From: Flavobacteriaceae bacterium
GTDB taxonomy: Bacteria > Bacteroidota > Bacteroidia > Flavobacteriales > Flavobacteriaceae
NCBI GenBank assembly: GCA_017857815.1
Contig: JAFMCL010000012.1
Span: 1 to 64,000 of the forward strand
Length of the DNA stretch: 64,000 bases
Direction of reading: 5' to 3'
Positions 1 through 8,961 of the stretch are shown in pieces. Within the stretch, counting starts at the first letter, position 1. Each line of letters starts with the position of its first letter. Under the pieces are notes generated by a model. The model ran no database searches, had not been told where the DNA came from, and saw only the letters and a list, made by a program, of their open reading frames with translations. The position numbers and the translations under genes were made by a program.

Positions 1-1003
1 CATCTGCTAGAGTGCTGCTTCGTAGATAAGCTCCACCATCCGAACCGAGAGTTATTGTGTTACTCATATCAGCAGAGACTACGGTCGTTGTAACGCTACC
101 AGTTGATTGAGGAACCCAAGTCGTTCCTGAAGCAGTATAAGTATCTCCTGTAGATTGATCAATATATATACTTCCAGGGGTTGCAGCACCCACTGGAACT
201 CCTGTTCCTGAAACCACACCTGAACCAGAAAGACCTTGCGGTCCTCTTGGCCCCTGTGGCCCTTGCGGTCCTTGCGGTCCTTGTATTCCAGTCCCTCCAC
301 TGACTAATGTCCAAGCGTCAGCAGTTCCGTCACCATCGAGGTCGGCAGCAACATATAATGTACCCGAGGTGGTATCGGCAAAAATAATTCCAGGGTCAGT
401 AGTGGCAAGAGAAGCAACAGAAGGAGCTGCTGCTCCAACTATAACTTCATTTATTGCTGTATTACCTCCTCCAGTTGTTCCACTTGTTGTGACACTGGGA
501 TCCGTTACTCCGTTTGAAGTTGACGATCCACCGTTGCCTCCAACTGTATCAGTGTTTATGGGCATCCATAAGTTTTCTGTTGGATTCCAAGCAAAAAGGC
601 TGTTTGTGTCAGTATTATAATAAAGGTCCCCAGCCTTTGGGTAATCTGGAACAACCCCAGCGTAAATCTCTTCTTGAGATTCAGTCCAAATTTTCTTTTC
701 GGCTTTCTTACCTGTTATCCTGTTCTCTGGATAATAAAAGACCTGCATCGATTGACTGTCCATGTTGAAGATCATTATTCCTTCTGGTGCACTTTGGTCA
801 AATGCTTGATCCCTCTGCTCAGTGGTCATTTTTGGAAGCAATAGTCCGCGGTTAGTACTTTCTAGTTCTAAAATGGCAAATGGAGAAATGTCTTCAGCGT
901 TGTCTCCAATTTTAACCTGACCTTGGACTTTAAAAAGACTTAAAATTAAAAGTAAAAAAAGAACTAAGGGTTTTGTTGTTTGAATTTTGAATGGGTTCAT
1001 CAT
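1..1003 (-). CDS. Secreted collagen-like Gly-X-Y protein, 3' end outside window
   Basis: Read on the minus strand, an uninterrupted frame runs from ATG at 1003 (a second ATG follows at 1000) to the window edge, at least 334 codons. Residues 1-29 look like a Sec signal peptide (basic start, hydrophobic core, VQGQ cleavage region). A segment of the type seen at the front of many Bacteroidetes surface proteins follows (ILELESTNRGLLLPKMT), then a Gly/Ser/Thr-rich stretch and a short run of Gly-X-Y triplets (GPQGPQGPRGPQG) near residues 238-254, encoded at about 242-292. Such proteins are probably exported and surface-exposed, but the function is unknown. The C-terminus, where a sorting domain could sit, is missing. 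The frame, signal peptide and collagen-like run are seen; the location is inferred. Confidence 0.75.
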   Translation of the reverse strand, partial: MMNPFKIQTTKPLVLFLLLILSLFKVQGQVKIGDNAEDISPFAILELESTNRGLLLPKMTTEQRDQAFDQSAPEGIMIFNMDSQSMQVFYYPENRITGKKAEKKIWTESQEEIYAGVVPDYPKAGDLYYNTDTNSLFAWNPTENLWMPINTDTVGGNGGSSTSNGVTDPSVTTSGTTGGGNTAINEVIVGAAAPSVASLATTDPGIIFADTTSGTLYVAADLDGDGTADAWTLVSGGTGIQGPQGPQGPQGPRGPQGLSGSGVVSGTGVPVGAATPGSIYIDQSTGDTYTASGTTWVPQSTGSVTTTVVSADMSNTITLGSDGGAYLRSSTLAD

Positions 1004-1043
1004 GTAATGTATCTGGGGTAATAATCTATAATAATAATTTATT

Positions 1044-1057
1044 TTTTCAATTGAAAA
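1044..1057. repeat. 14-bp perfect palindrome
   Basis: TTTTCAA followed directly by its reverse complement TTGAAAA, 41-54 bases upstream of the collagen-like gene's first ATG. It shares the CAATT half-site core with the larger palindrome at 1074-1095. It may be a regulator site, or a chance product of AT-rich DNA. Confidence 0.45.
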
Positions 1058-1073
1058 CCATAGTATCCTGTCA

Positions 1074-1095
1074 CAGATCAATTATAATTGATCTG
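1074..1095. repeat. 22-bp perfect palindrome, possible operator
   Basis: CAGATCAATTA (1074-1084) is followed without spacer by its exact reverse complement TAATTGATCTG (1085-1095). It lies 71-92 bases upstream of the ATG of the collagen-like gene and is not followed by a T-run in either direction, so a dimeric-regulator binding site fits better than a terminator. Function is inferred; the symmetry is exact. Confidence 0.6.
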
Positions 1096-1358
1096 ATGAA
1101 TTTCGAGATATGGATAAATTGATGAAAAAAAATGCGTGTGGGATTTTAAGTGCAACATAAAAATTGAGTAGGTCTTTAATTAATAAGTTGTATTTTATTT
1201 AATTCAGTGTAAAATTAAATTTTTTATGAAAAGATTTTTTTTTTAAGTCATTCACTCAAAAGTTAAAACACATTTTAAAAGATTTTTTTAATTTATTTAA
1301 ATGTTTATACATTCAAGTTCTTACAACGATTAATAATTTAATAAGCCGAATTCTTTAT

Positions 1359-1378
1359 CTAGAAGAAAGTGCTTCTAG
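1359..1378. repeat. Small hairpin in gene-free region
   Basis: CTAGAAG (1359-1365) and CTTCTAG (1372-1378) form a 7-bp perfect stem with a 6-base loop. No T-run follows on either strand, so it is not a convincing terminator. It stands alone in AT-rich DNA. Confidence 0.35.
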
Positions 1379-1732
1379 TATATAAATCAACCAAACGGAA
1401 AAATAGATTAAATGAGTTTTTATGTCTTACTAAGCTATTGATAATAGTGTAATTATACCGTTTCCAGACTTAATTTTATTTTGATCTAAATGGGTTTTAT
1501 ATTTTTTGTTTTCGAAAGATTTTAAAAAATATATCTATACTAAGTGAATTATTTTTTAATGAATTGTTCTTGATGAATCTTACACTAGAAAACAGATTTT
1601 ATTAAGTACTTCAAAACATTTTTAAATCATCTATTTCCTGTTTTTTTCATGCATTTTTAAAAAAAACTCCGTCTGAATTTTCTTACAAATCTCACGTATT
1701 TTAGATGGATTAACTTTGATTGGAAAATGCAG

Positions 1733-2956
1733 TCAAGCAAGCTTGCCCGCGATGAAGCCAGTGCTCCAGGCTACTTGGAAATTATAACCTCCAGTTATTG
1801 CGTCAACATCGATGACTTCACCAGCGAAATAGAGATTCGGGACTACTTTGCTTTTGAGTGTGTTTAGGTCAACATCGGCAAGCGAAACGCCACCACAGGT
1901 AACAAACTCTTCTTTGAAAGTTGTTTTTCCTGCTACTTTCAATTTATGTTGCGTAAGGAGTGTGATCAATTGGCGACTCTTTTTCTTCCCTAATTCTTTC
2001 CAGCTTCTCGATACAGGGATGTCACAGGTGACAACCAAATGCTTCCACAAACGCTGGGGGAGGGGAAATGCTTTGTGATTGATTACTTTTTTTTGAGGAT
2101 TTATTTCTATAAAAGCTTGTAGCTTTTCAAAGAGCAGTTCTGTATTGGATTCATTCAGCCAATTGACTTGAGCCTCAAATTGATATTTTTTATCGCTCAA
2201 TGCCCTTGCTCCAAAAGAAGAAGCCTTGAGGATGGCCGGACCACTCATTCCCCAATGGGTGATGAGCAATGCCCCCTGGGTTCGTATTTTAGTTCCAATA
2301 ATTTTCACTTGTGCCTCTTCAACAGCAATCCCCATCAATGCTGTGATTGGTTCTTTAGGCATATTAAAAGTAAAAAGTGAAGGTACTGGCGGAACGATTT
2401 TGTGTCCCAAATTGTTTAGCCAATCAAAACTTTTAAGTTTTGGGCTACCGCCTGTTGCCACAATTACGGCGTCAAAGGACTTGTGTTTTATATCATTGTT
2501 GAATTGAAGTATCCATTTTTCATCTAGTAGCGTTAAGCTTTTGATGTGGGAGCTGTATTTAAGCCTTACGCCTAGTTTTTCAATTGCTTCCATCAAACAA
2601 TCGATAATACTTTGCGACTGATTAGAAACCGGAAAAACCCTTTGATCAGCTTCGGTCTTTAAGGGCACTCCATGCTTTTCAAACCAAGTTTTAGTGTCTT
2701 GTGTCGAAAATTGATGTAGTATTTTTTTAAGTTTTTTACCTCCCCTAGGATAGGCCAAGCAGAGTGAATTAATGTCTGTATTGCCATTGGTCACATTACA
2801 GCGACCACCTCCCGATACTTTTACCTTAGCCAGTACATTGCAGGTTTTTTCAAAGAGAATAACTTCTGCTTCAGGGTGATGTGTTTTAGCGGAAATCGCT
2901 GCGAAAAATCCTGCAGCGCCTCCACCCAATACCGCTATTTTTTTTTTAACCTCCAT
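1733..2956 (-). CDS. NAD(P)/FAD-dependent oxidoreductase, HI0933/YhiN-BaiN type
   Basis: 407 aa. The N-terminus has the FAD-binding dinucleotide fold (VLGGGAAGFFAA, residues 9-20), followed by SGGGRCNVTN near residues 48-57, a hallmark of the HI0933-like flavoprotein family (YhiN, BaiN). The C-terminal FAD motif YFAGEVIDVDAITGGYNFQ is complete, as is the usual family length of about 400 aa. The family is widespread but its physiological substrate is generally unknown, so I assign only a flavin oxidoreductase. It follows leuB on the same strand after 66 bases and may be read through from the leu operon, but nothing links it to leucine synthesis. Confidence 0.85.
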   Translation of the reverse strand: MEVKKKIAVLGGGAAGFFAAISAKTHHPEAEVILFEKTCNVLAKVKVSGGGRCNVTNGNTDINSLCLAYPRGGKKLKKILHQFSTQDTKTWFEKHGVPLKTEADQRVFPVSNQSQSIIDCLMEAIEKLGVRLKYSSHIKSLTLLDEKWILQFNNDIKHKSFDAVIVATGGSPKLKSFDWLNNLGHKIVPPVPSLFTFNMPKEPITALMGIAVEEAQVKIIGTKIRTQGALLITHWGMSGPAILKASSFGARALSDKKYQFEAQVNWLNESNTELLFEKLQAFIEINPQKKVINHKAFPLPQRLWKHLVVTCDIPVSRSWKELGKKKSRQLITLLTQHKLKVAGKTTFKEEFVTCGGVSLADVDLNTLKSKVVPNLYFAGEVIDVDAITGGYNFQVAWSTGFIAGKLA

Positions 2957-3022
2957 CTGTTCGAGGTAGGGTTTTAACTTATTAAACTTTTAATTCCAAA
3001 TATTATAAAAAATTAAAATATA

Positions 3023-4087
3023 TTATTTTATTTGACTGGCTAGATAATCTCCAACTTCACTGGTTTTATAGGCTTTATCATTCCCTTCAATCAAGTCTTC
3101 TGTGACAATACCTTCTTCGAGCGATTGGTCGACAATTTTCCGAATCAAAGCCCCTTCTTCATGCAATCCAAATGCCATTTCAAACATCATTGCTGCAGAC
3201 AAAACTGTGGCCAGTGGATTGGCGATGTCTTTACCCGTAGCTTGAGGGAAAGATCCGTGAATGGGCTCGAATAGCGAAATTTTAGATCCAACAGATGCAG
3301 AGGGCATCAAACCCATTGAGCCTGAGATAACTGAAGCTTCGTCAGTGAGAATGTCACCAAAAAGGTTTTCAGTAATCAATACGTCATAACTATTTGGCCA
3401 TTGCACCAAACGCATGGCAACGGCATCGACAAATTCATAAGCAACTTCAACTTCTGGATAATCCTTTTCCATCGATTGAACAGTTTCTCTCCATAGTCGA
3501 GAACTTTCCAAAACGTTTGCCTTGTCTACACAGCATAATTTTTTAGAGCGGGTCATGGCTAATTCAAACCCTTTTTTAGCCAATCTTTGTATTTCACTTC
3601 GGGTATAAGTACAAGTGTCAAAGGCGGTGTTGCCATCATCTTTTCTTCCTCGTTCTCCAAAATAAATTCCACCCGTTAATTCTCTTAAAAAAACCAAATC
3701 TGTTCCCTCAATTCGTTCTCTTTTTAAGGGAGACTTGTCAATTAATGACGGGAAAGTAAAAGTCGGGCGTACATTAGCAAATAGCCCTAATTTTTGACGC
3801 ATTTTTAAAAGTCCTTGTTCAGGTCTTACTTTTGCAGAAGGGTCATTGTCAAAACGTGGATGTCCGATGGCGCCAAATAAAACAGCGTCAGAGGCCAAAC
3901 ATACTTCATGAGTACTGTCTGGATAAGGTTCTCCCACCGCATCAATAGCTACAGCACCAGTCAATGCAGGCATCCATTCGATTTGATGATCAAATTTTTT
4001 AGCAATTGCATCGGATACTTTAACTGCTTGATCGATTACTTCTGGACCAATACCGTCTCCGGCCAATAAGGCAATTTTTAATTTCAT
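3023..4087 (-). CDS. leuB: 3-isopropylmalate dehydrogenase
   Basis: 354 aa, full length for the family. It oxidatively decarboxylates 3-isopropylmalate with NAD+ in leucine synthesis and is expected to act in the cytoplasm. Diagnostic segments are LLAGDGIGPEVIDQ at residues 7-20, the substrate-binding arginine region MRQKLGLFANVRP, LRELTGGIYFGERG, the metal-binding aspartates in ENLFGDILTDEAS, and the NAD-binding IHGSFPQATGKDIANP. It is the last biosynthetic gene of the cluster, 10 bases after the second LeuA-family gene. The same enzyme can act on the methylmalate intermediate of citramalate-based isoleucine synthesis, which matters because of that neighbour. Confidence 0.96.
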   Translation of the reverse strand: MKLKIALLAGDGIGPEVIDQAVKVSDAIAKKFDHQIEWMPALTGAVAIDAVGEPYPDSTHEVCLASDAVLFGAIGHPRFDNDPSAKVRPEQGLLKMRQKLGLFANVRPTFTFPSLIDKSPLKRERIEGTDLVFLRELTGGIYFGERGRKDDGNTAFDTCTYTRSEIQRLAKKGFELAMTRSKKLCCVDKANVLESSRLWRETVQSMEKDYPEVEVAYEFVDAVAMRLVQWPNSYDVLITENLFGDILTDEASVISGSMGLMPSASVGSKISLFEPIHGSFPQATGKDIANPLATVLSAAMMFEMAFGLHEEGALIRKIVDQSLEEGIVTEDLIEGNDKAYKTSEVGDYLASQIK

Positions 4088-4097
4088 ATGTCGTTAA

Positions 4098-5618
4098 TTA
4101 ATTTAATTTGACGTTCAGCATTTTTTCAGTTGCCTTGATGGCTGCTACTGTTTGATCAGAATCTAAACCACGTGTGGTGAACTCCTTTGTACTACTTTTC
4201 CAGGTAACAAAAGTTTCACACAAAGCATCCGAATTACTTCCCGGTGGAATCCGAACCGCGTAGTCAACCAAAAGAGGTAATTCTAATTTTTTCTTTTTAT
4301 AAATTATTTTTAAGGCCCTCATAAAAGCATCAAACTGTCCATCTCCTGAGGCACTTGCTTCCATGATTTCTCCATCGATTTCTAGAGAGATTGTAGTGTT
4401 GGGTTGAAGTCCCTTGGAATGTGTAAGTGCATAGGATTTAACCAATACTCTTTGTTCCATGGTACTATTGAGAACGTCCGATATTATATAAGGGAGATCC
4501 TCTGTTGTGACCCTTTCTTTTTTATCTCCCAACTCAATGATGCGTTGGGTGACCTTTTTTACTTCATCATCATTAAGCGTAACGCCTAATTTTTGAAGGT
4601 TTTTTTGAATGTTCGCTTTGCCGGAGGTTTTTCCTAGAGCATATTCTCTAGTTCTACCAAAACGTTCTGGTAACAGGTTGTTAAAATAAAGGTTGTTCTT
4701 CTTGTCACCGTCGGCGTGGATTCCAGCAGTTTGAGTGAAAACATTTTCACCCACGATAGGTTTGTTCGCTGGTACAATAAAACCTGTAAAAGTCGAAACT
4801 AACCTACTCACCTTATACAGTGCGGTTTCATTAATATTAATTTTTATTTCGGGTAAAAAATCTTTGATGTTGGCCACCGCACTCGCCATTGGAGTATTTC
4901 CAGCGCGCTCTCCCATTCCATTGATGGTGAGATGCAATCCATGACATCCAGCTCTCAAGGCCTCCATACTATTGGCGACACTTAGGTCATAATCATTGTG
5001 ACCATGAAAATCAAAATGTAATTCTGGAAACTTAGAAACGATTTCAGAAATAAATTTGAAAGTCTCCAAATGAGTGAGGATTCCTAAAGTATCGGGTAGC
5101 AATACCCTTTTGATTGATTGTGTAGCAATGAAAGATAAATATTCGTCGACATAGGCCCTGGAGTTTCGCATACCATTACTCCAATCTTCCAAATAAACAT
5201 TGGTGGTAATACCTGCCTTTTCTGCTTCTAAAACATTGTTTTCAATTTCTTTGAAATGTTGATCAGGTGTTTTTTTAAGCTGATGTGTCAGGTGATTTAA
5301 AGACCCTTTTGTTAATAAATTCTGAACTTTTGCACCAGAATCTTTTAACCAATTTAAGGAGATTCCTTGGTCCACAAAAGTTAAGATTTCAATGCGATCC
5401 AACAGTGATTTGCTTTTGGCCCAAGCAGCAATTTCTTTTACCGAATTCAATTCTCCCTCAGAGACTCTTGCCGAGGCAATCTCAATGCGATCTACTTTTA
5501 ACTCTTCTAATAATAACTTAGAAAGTGTTAGTTTTTCAGCTATAGAAAACGACACCCCTGAGGTTTGTTCGCCATCCCTTAGCGTGGTGTCCATGATTTC
5601 AATAGTTCTTTTTTTCAT
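4098..5618 (-). CDS. Second 2-isopropylmalate synthase-family enzyme with regulatory domain (possible citramalate synthase)
   Basis: 506 aa. The DRE-TIM metallolyase domain is intact: [18 protein letters not shown] at the start, the HxH metal ligands in DFHGHNDYDLSVANS, and the NGMGERAGNTP segment. The last 120 or so residues form a LeuA-type dimerisation/feedback domain (from about residue 385; GDGQFDAFMRALK). The 384-aa LeuA at 7660-8814 lacks this domain. The two enzymes are clearly paralogues with different N-terminal halves. Since LeuC, LeuD and LeuB can also process citramalate, a citramalate synthase role (pyruvate plus acetyl-CoA, towards isoleucine) is plausible; a second regulated isopropylmalate synthase is the alternative. 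Family assignment is firm, substrate is not. Confidence 0.85.
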   Translation of the reverse strand: MKKRTIEIMDTTLRDGEQTSGVSFSIAEKLTLSKLLLEELKVDRIEIASARVSEGELNSVKEIAAWAKSKSLLDRIEILTFVDQGISLNWLKDSGAKVQNLLTKGSLNHLTHQLKKTPDQHFKEIENNVLEAEKAGITTNVYLEDWSNGMRNSRAYVDEYLSFIATQSIKRVLLPDTLGILTHLETFKFISEIVSKFPELHFDFHGHNDYDLSVANSMEALRAGCHGLHLTINGMGERAGNTPMASAVANIKDFLPEIKININETALYKVSRLVSTFTGFIVPANKPIVGENVFTQTAGIHADGDKKNNLYFNNLLPERFGRTREYALGKTSGKANIQKNLQKLGVTLNDDEVKKVTQRIIELGDKKERVTTEDLPYIISDVLNSTMEQRVLVKSYALTHSKGLQPNTTISLEIDGEIMEASASGDGQFDAFMRALKIIYKKKKLELPLLVDYAVRIPPGSNSDALCETFVTWKSSTKEFTTRGLDSDQTVAAIKATEKMLNVKLN

Positions 5619-5639
5619 CGCAAGGTTTGAGAAATAGGT

Positions 5640-6236
5640 TTAGAGTGGAGTATTTTTAGAAAATTCTTTGATTTCTTCTTTTAGGTTAAGAAGATAGTCG
5701 ATATCGTCAAAACCATTCAACATGTTTTCTTTTTTATAAGGGTTGATGTCAAAATTTTCAGATTCTCCAGTGTTGTCAAGAGTAACCTTTTGATTTTCTA
5801 GATCAATCGTAATTGAGGTTTTTGGATCAGCATTGACCGCTTCAAACATTTTGACTGAATACTCAGCACTTACTTGAACTGGCAAAACACCGATATTTAA
5901 ACAATTGTTTCTAAAAATATCCGCAAAGAAACTTGAAATAACGCACCGAAAACCATAATCATAGATCGCCCAAGCAGCATGTTCTCTCGAGGATCCGGAT
6001 CCAAAGTTTTTTCCTCCTAATAAAATTTTTCCACTGAACTTTGCATTATTAAGAACAAAATCTTCTTTGGGACTGTCATCATTATTGTATCTCCAATCAC
6101 GAAATAAGTTGTCTCCAAAACCAACGCGCTCTGTCGCTTTTAAAAATCGAGCAGGAATGATCTGATCAGTATCTACATTTTCGATAGGAAGTGGAACTGC
6201 TGTACTTGTTAGTACCTTAAATTTATCGTAAGCCAT
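5640..6236 (-). CDS. leuD: 3-isopropylmalate dehydratase small subunit
   Basis: 198 aa, normal length. With LeuC it isomerises 2-isopropylmalate to 3-isopropylmalate. Family segments visible are PLPIENVDTDQIIPARFLK near residue 16, the GGKNFGSGSSREHAAWAI swivel-domain motif near residues 74-91, and RNNCLNIGVLPVQV. It begins 3 bases after the leuC stop, so translation is probably coupled. It has no iron-sulfur ligands of its own, as expected for the small subunit. Confidence 0.96.
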   Translation of the reverse strand: MAYDKFKVLTSTAVPLPIENVDTDQIIPARFLKATERVGFGDNLFRDWRYNNDDSPKEDFVLNNAKFSGKILLGGKNFGSGSSREHAAWAIYDYGFRCVISSFFADIFRNNCLNIGVLPVQVSAEYSVKMFEAVNADPKTSITIDLENQKVTLDNTGESENFDINPYKKENMLNGFDDIDYLLNLKEEIKEFSKNTPL

Positions 6237-6239
6237 TTA

Positions 6240-7637
6240 TTAATTTATTAACGTTCTTGGATCAGTTACTTTTCCTGTTACTGCAGCCGCTGCTGCCATG
6301 ATAGGGCTTGCCAATAGGGTTCTAGAGCCAGGTCCTTGACGTCCTTCAAAGTTTCTATTTGATGTGCTAATAGCATATTTTCCAGTAGGAACTTTGTCAT
6401 CATTCATTGCCAAACAAGCCGAGCATCCAGGCTCGCGAAGTTCAAATCCAGATTCTTTAAGGATATCTAATAAACCTTCTTCTTCAATTGCCTTTTCTAC
6501 TTTGTGCGATCCAGGAACCAACCAAGCGGTTACATTGGATGCTTTCTTTCGACCTTTAACAATTTCTGTAAAAGCCCTAAAATCTTCAATTCGACCGTTC
6601 GTACAACTCCCTAAAAATACAAAGTCAATTTCTTTACCGATCATTCTATCCCCTTCTTCATATCCCATGTAGCTCAATGACTTTTTGTAAGTGGCTGTTC
6701 CACCGTCGATGGATTCTGCCTTTGGGATGCCTTTCGAAATTCCAATCCCCATTCCAGGATTTGTTCCGTAAGTAATCATCGGTTCTATAGAATTGCCATC
6801 GAAAACAAGTTCTTGGTCAAACACAGCATCCGCATCGGTCTTAAGATCTGACCAATATTCCATTGCTTTGTCCCAGTTTTGACCCTTGGGCGTAAACTCT
6901 CTACCGGTTATGTATTCAAATGTTTTTTCGTCTGGGGCAATCATTCCACCTCTGGCGCCCATTTCGATACTGAGGTTGCAGACGGTCATTCTTCCTTCCA
7001 TACTCATTTCATTAAAAACTTCTCCAGCATACTCCACAAAATAACCTGTGGCTCCTGAGGTAGATAATTGTGAAATAATGAAAAGCGCCACATCTTTCGG
7101 CCCAACTCCTTTTTCAAGAGATCCTTTGATGGTGATGCGCATTTTTTTTGGTTTGGGTTGCAAAATACATTGTGTTGACAAAACCATTTCTACTTCCGAA
7201 GTTCCAATTCCAAAAGCAATCGCTCCAAAAGCCCCATGAGTTGAAGTGTGCGAATCTCCACACACGATCGTCGCACCTGGGAGGGTAATTCCATATTCAG
7301 GCCCTACCACGTGTACAATACCGTTTTTTTCGTGACCCAATCCCCAATAAGAAATGCCATGTGCTTTCGCATTTTTTTCTAAGGCGTCCAATTGTTTTGC
7401 GGACAAAGGATCTGCAACGGGCAGGTGTTGATTGATAGTTGGAGTGTTATGATCGGCTGTTGCGAAAGTACGCTCGGGATACAATACGCGAATGTTTCTG
7501 TTGTCTAAACCCAAAAAAGCTACAGGACTGGTAACCTCGTGAACCATATGACGATCGATGAACAAGACGTCGGGTCCGTCTTTTATTTGTTGGACCACGT
7601 GCGAGTCCCAAACTTTATCAAAAAGTGTTTTTTTCAT
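6240..7637 (-). CDS. leuC: 3-isopropylmalate dehydratase large subunit
   Basis: 465 aa from the ATG at 7637. The frame is open further upstream to 7727, but that extension would overlap leuA and add 30 residues foreign to the family; the chosen start gives the standard [14 protein letters not shown]-terminus 22 bases after the leuA stop. An aconitase-type [4Fe-4S] enzyme: the cluster cysteines are recognisable in [10 protein letters not shown] and in [11 protein letters not shown], and [13 protein letters not shown] is the substrate-binding region. It acts as a complex with LeuD. Confidence 0.96.
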   Translation of the reverse strand: MKKTLFDKVWDSHVVQQIKDGPDVLFIDRHMVHEVTSPVAFLGLDNRNIRVLYPERTFATADHNTPTINQHLPVADPLSAKQLDALEKNAKAHGISYWGLGHEKNGIVHVVGPEYGITLPGATIVCGDSHTSTHGAFGAIAFGIGTSEVEMVLSTQCILQPKPKKMRITIKGSLEKGVGPKDVALFIISQLSTSGATGYFVEYAGEVFNEMSMEGRMTVCNLSIEMGARGGMIAPDEKTFEYITGREFTPKGQNWDKAMEYWSDLKTDADAVFDQELVFDGNSIEPMITYGTNPGMGIGISKGIPKAESIDGGTATYKKSLSYMGYEEGDRMIGKEIDFVFLGSCTNGRIEDFRAFTEIVKGRKKASNVTAWLVPGSHKVEKAIEEEGLLDILKESGFELREPGCSACLAMNDDKVPTGKYAISTSNRNFEGRQGPGSRTLLASPIMAAAAAVTGKVTDPRTLIN

Positions 7638-7659
7638 TTGTTGCAAAATAATTGTTTTT

Positions 7660-8814
7660 TTAGAATCCGCAAGATTCAATAATTTTAGGAATCTCTTCAT
7701 CACTGACCTCTTTTTGTTGATCAGCAACTTTTAAAAACTCCTCATATACTTTATCTAGTTGAAGTTTATCTAATTCAAAACCAATGTTTTTGGCTCGATA
7801 GGCCAAGGCTGCTCTACCGCTTCTAGCAGTTAGAATAATCGCAGACTCGGTTACCCCGACATCTAGGGGATCCATGATTTCATAAGTTTCTCTTCTCTTA
7901 ATCACTCCGTCTTGATGGATGCCTGAACTGTGCGCAAAAGCATTGGCGCCAACCACTGCTTTATTGGGCTGAATTGGCATTCCCATGCTGTCAGAAACCA
8001 ATTGGCTTGTTGAGTACAGCAATTTGGAATTAATTCGAGTGTCTAAATTTAGTGTTGGGTGTTGCCGCATGATCATCACAACTTCTTCTAAAGAAGTGTT
8101 TCCAGCACGCTCCCCAATTCCATTGATGGTGCATTCTATTTGTCTTGCGCCATTAATGATTCCAGCAATCGAATTTGCAGTTGCCATCCCCAAGTCATTG
8201 TGGCAATGACATGAAAGAGTGGCTTTGTCAATTCCAGTGACGTTTTCTTTTAAATATTTAATTTTAGCACCATATTCTTCTGGCAGACAATAGCCGGTGG
8301 TGTCAGGAATATTCAAAACAGTCGCTCCTGCCTTAATGACTGCTTCGCATACCCGGGCAAGAAACTCGTTTTCAGTTCGTCCGGCATCTTCCGCATAAAA
8401 CTCAACATCCTCAACAAAAGTTTTGGCGTAACTCACTGCCGCTACTGCACGTTCGATGATTTTTTCTCTATCAGAATTAAATTTGTATTTGATGTGGGTG
8501 TCTGAGGTTCCAATTCCTGTGTGAATTCGAGAAAGTTTGGCATGCTTAAGCGCTTCTGCTGCAACCTCAATATCTTTCTTCACAGCACGAGTCAATCCGC
8601 AAACTCTTGCGTTTTTAATCAGCTTTGAAATTTGTACCACAGAATCGAAGTCACCAGGGCTTGAAACTGGAAATCCTGCCTCTAGTATGTCAACACCCAA
8701 AAAATCAAGGCGTTCTGCAATGATAAGTTTGTTTTTGGTGTCTAATTTACAGCCAGGTACTTGTTCTCCATCCCTTAAGGTAGTGTCGAAAATTTGGACG
8801 TATTCGTTGTTCAT
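7660..8814 (-). CDS. leuA: 2-isopropylmalate synthase, short form
   Basis: 384 aa. It condenses acetyl-CoA with 3-methyl-2-oxobutanoate, the committed step of leucine synthesis. The metallolyase core is complete: [17 protein letters not shown] at the N-terminus, [16 protein letters not shown] with the HxH metal ligands, [15 protein letters not shown], and [14 protein letters not shown]. The C-terminal LeuA dimerisation/allosteric domain present in E. coli-type LeuA (about 500 aa) is absent, so this copy may not be feedback-inhibited through that domain. First gene of the operon, divergent from the gene at 8962. I found no leucine-rich leader peptide or attenuator upstream. Confidence 0.93.
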   Translation of the reverse strand: MNNEYVQIFDTTLRDGEQVPGCKLDTKNKLIIAERLDFLGVDILEAGFPVSSPGDFDSVVQISKLIKNARVCGLTRAVKKDIEVAAEALKHAKLSRIHTGIGTSDTHIKYKFNSDREKIIERAVAAVSYAKTFVEDVEFYAEDAGRTENEFLARVCEAVIKAGATVLNIPDTTGYCLPEEYGAKIKYLKENVTGIDKATLSCHCHNDLGMATANSIAGIINGARQIECTINGIGERAGNTSLEEVVMIMRQHPTLNLDTRINSKLLYSTSQLVSDSMGMPIQPNKAVVGANAFAHSSGIHQDGVIKRRETYEIMDPLDVGVTESAIILTARSGRAALAYRAKNIGFELDKLQLDKVYEEFLKVADQQKEVSDEEIPKIIESCGF

Positions 8815-8902
8815 TTTGCGGTACTCGGATATTAATTTAAACGAAATTATAATGAAATATGAAATAGTGGGGTTATATTAATATTTTTATTACAATATTC
8901 TA

Positions 8903-8910
8903 TACATTTG
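8903..8910 (+). promoter_or_regulatory. Candidate -7 promoter element
   Basis: TACATTTG fits the Bacteroidetes -7 consensus TAnnTTTG, 52 bases before the ATG at 8962. No TTG/TTTG lies at the expected 19-21 base spacing upstream, so the call is weak. Confidence 0.3.
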
Positions 8911-8961
8911 TTTTCTATTTAAGTCGTTATAAAACAATAGATTAAACCAGATTTTGCTACA

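Larger units (their letters stand above)
1004..1732. other. 729-base gene-free, very AT-rich region
   Basis: No credible coding frame on either strand. It lies between the 5' end of the collagen-like gene and the 3' end of the flavoprotein gene, both on the minus strand, so it must hold the promoter of the former and any terminator of the latter. It contains a 14-bp and a 22-bp perfect palindrome (1044-1057 and 1074-1095) and a 7-bp-stem hairpin (1359-1378). I could not find a good TTG-N20-TAnnTTTG promoter or a classical stem plus T-run terminator. Confidence 0.6.

Noticed and set aside
79-300. Open minus-strand frame of 73 codons, Arg/Lys/Gln rich
   Set aside because: It is a shadow in another frame of the collagen-like coding sequence, whose GPQ triplets produce the odd composition.
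7638-7727. Upstream extension of leuC
   Set aside because: Would overlap leuA; the ATG at 7637 gives the conserved N-terminus.
8815-8961. Leucine attenuator or leader peptide before leuA
   Set aside because: No run of Leu codons in a short frame and no terminator/antiterminator pair found.
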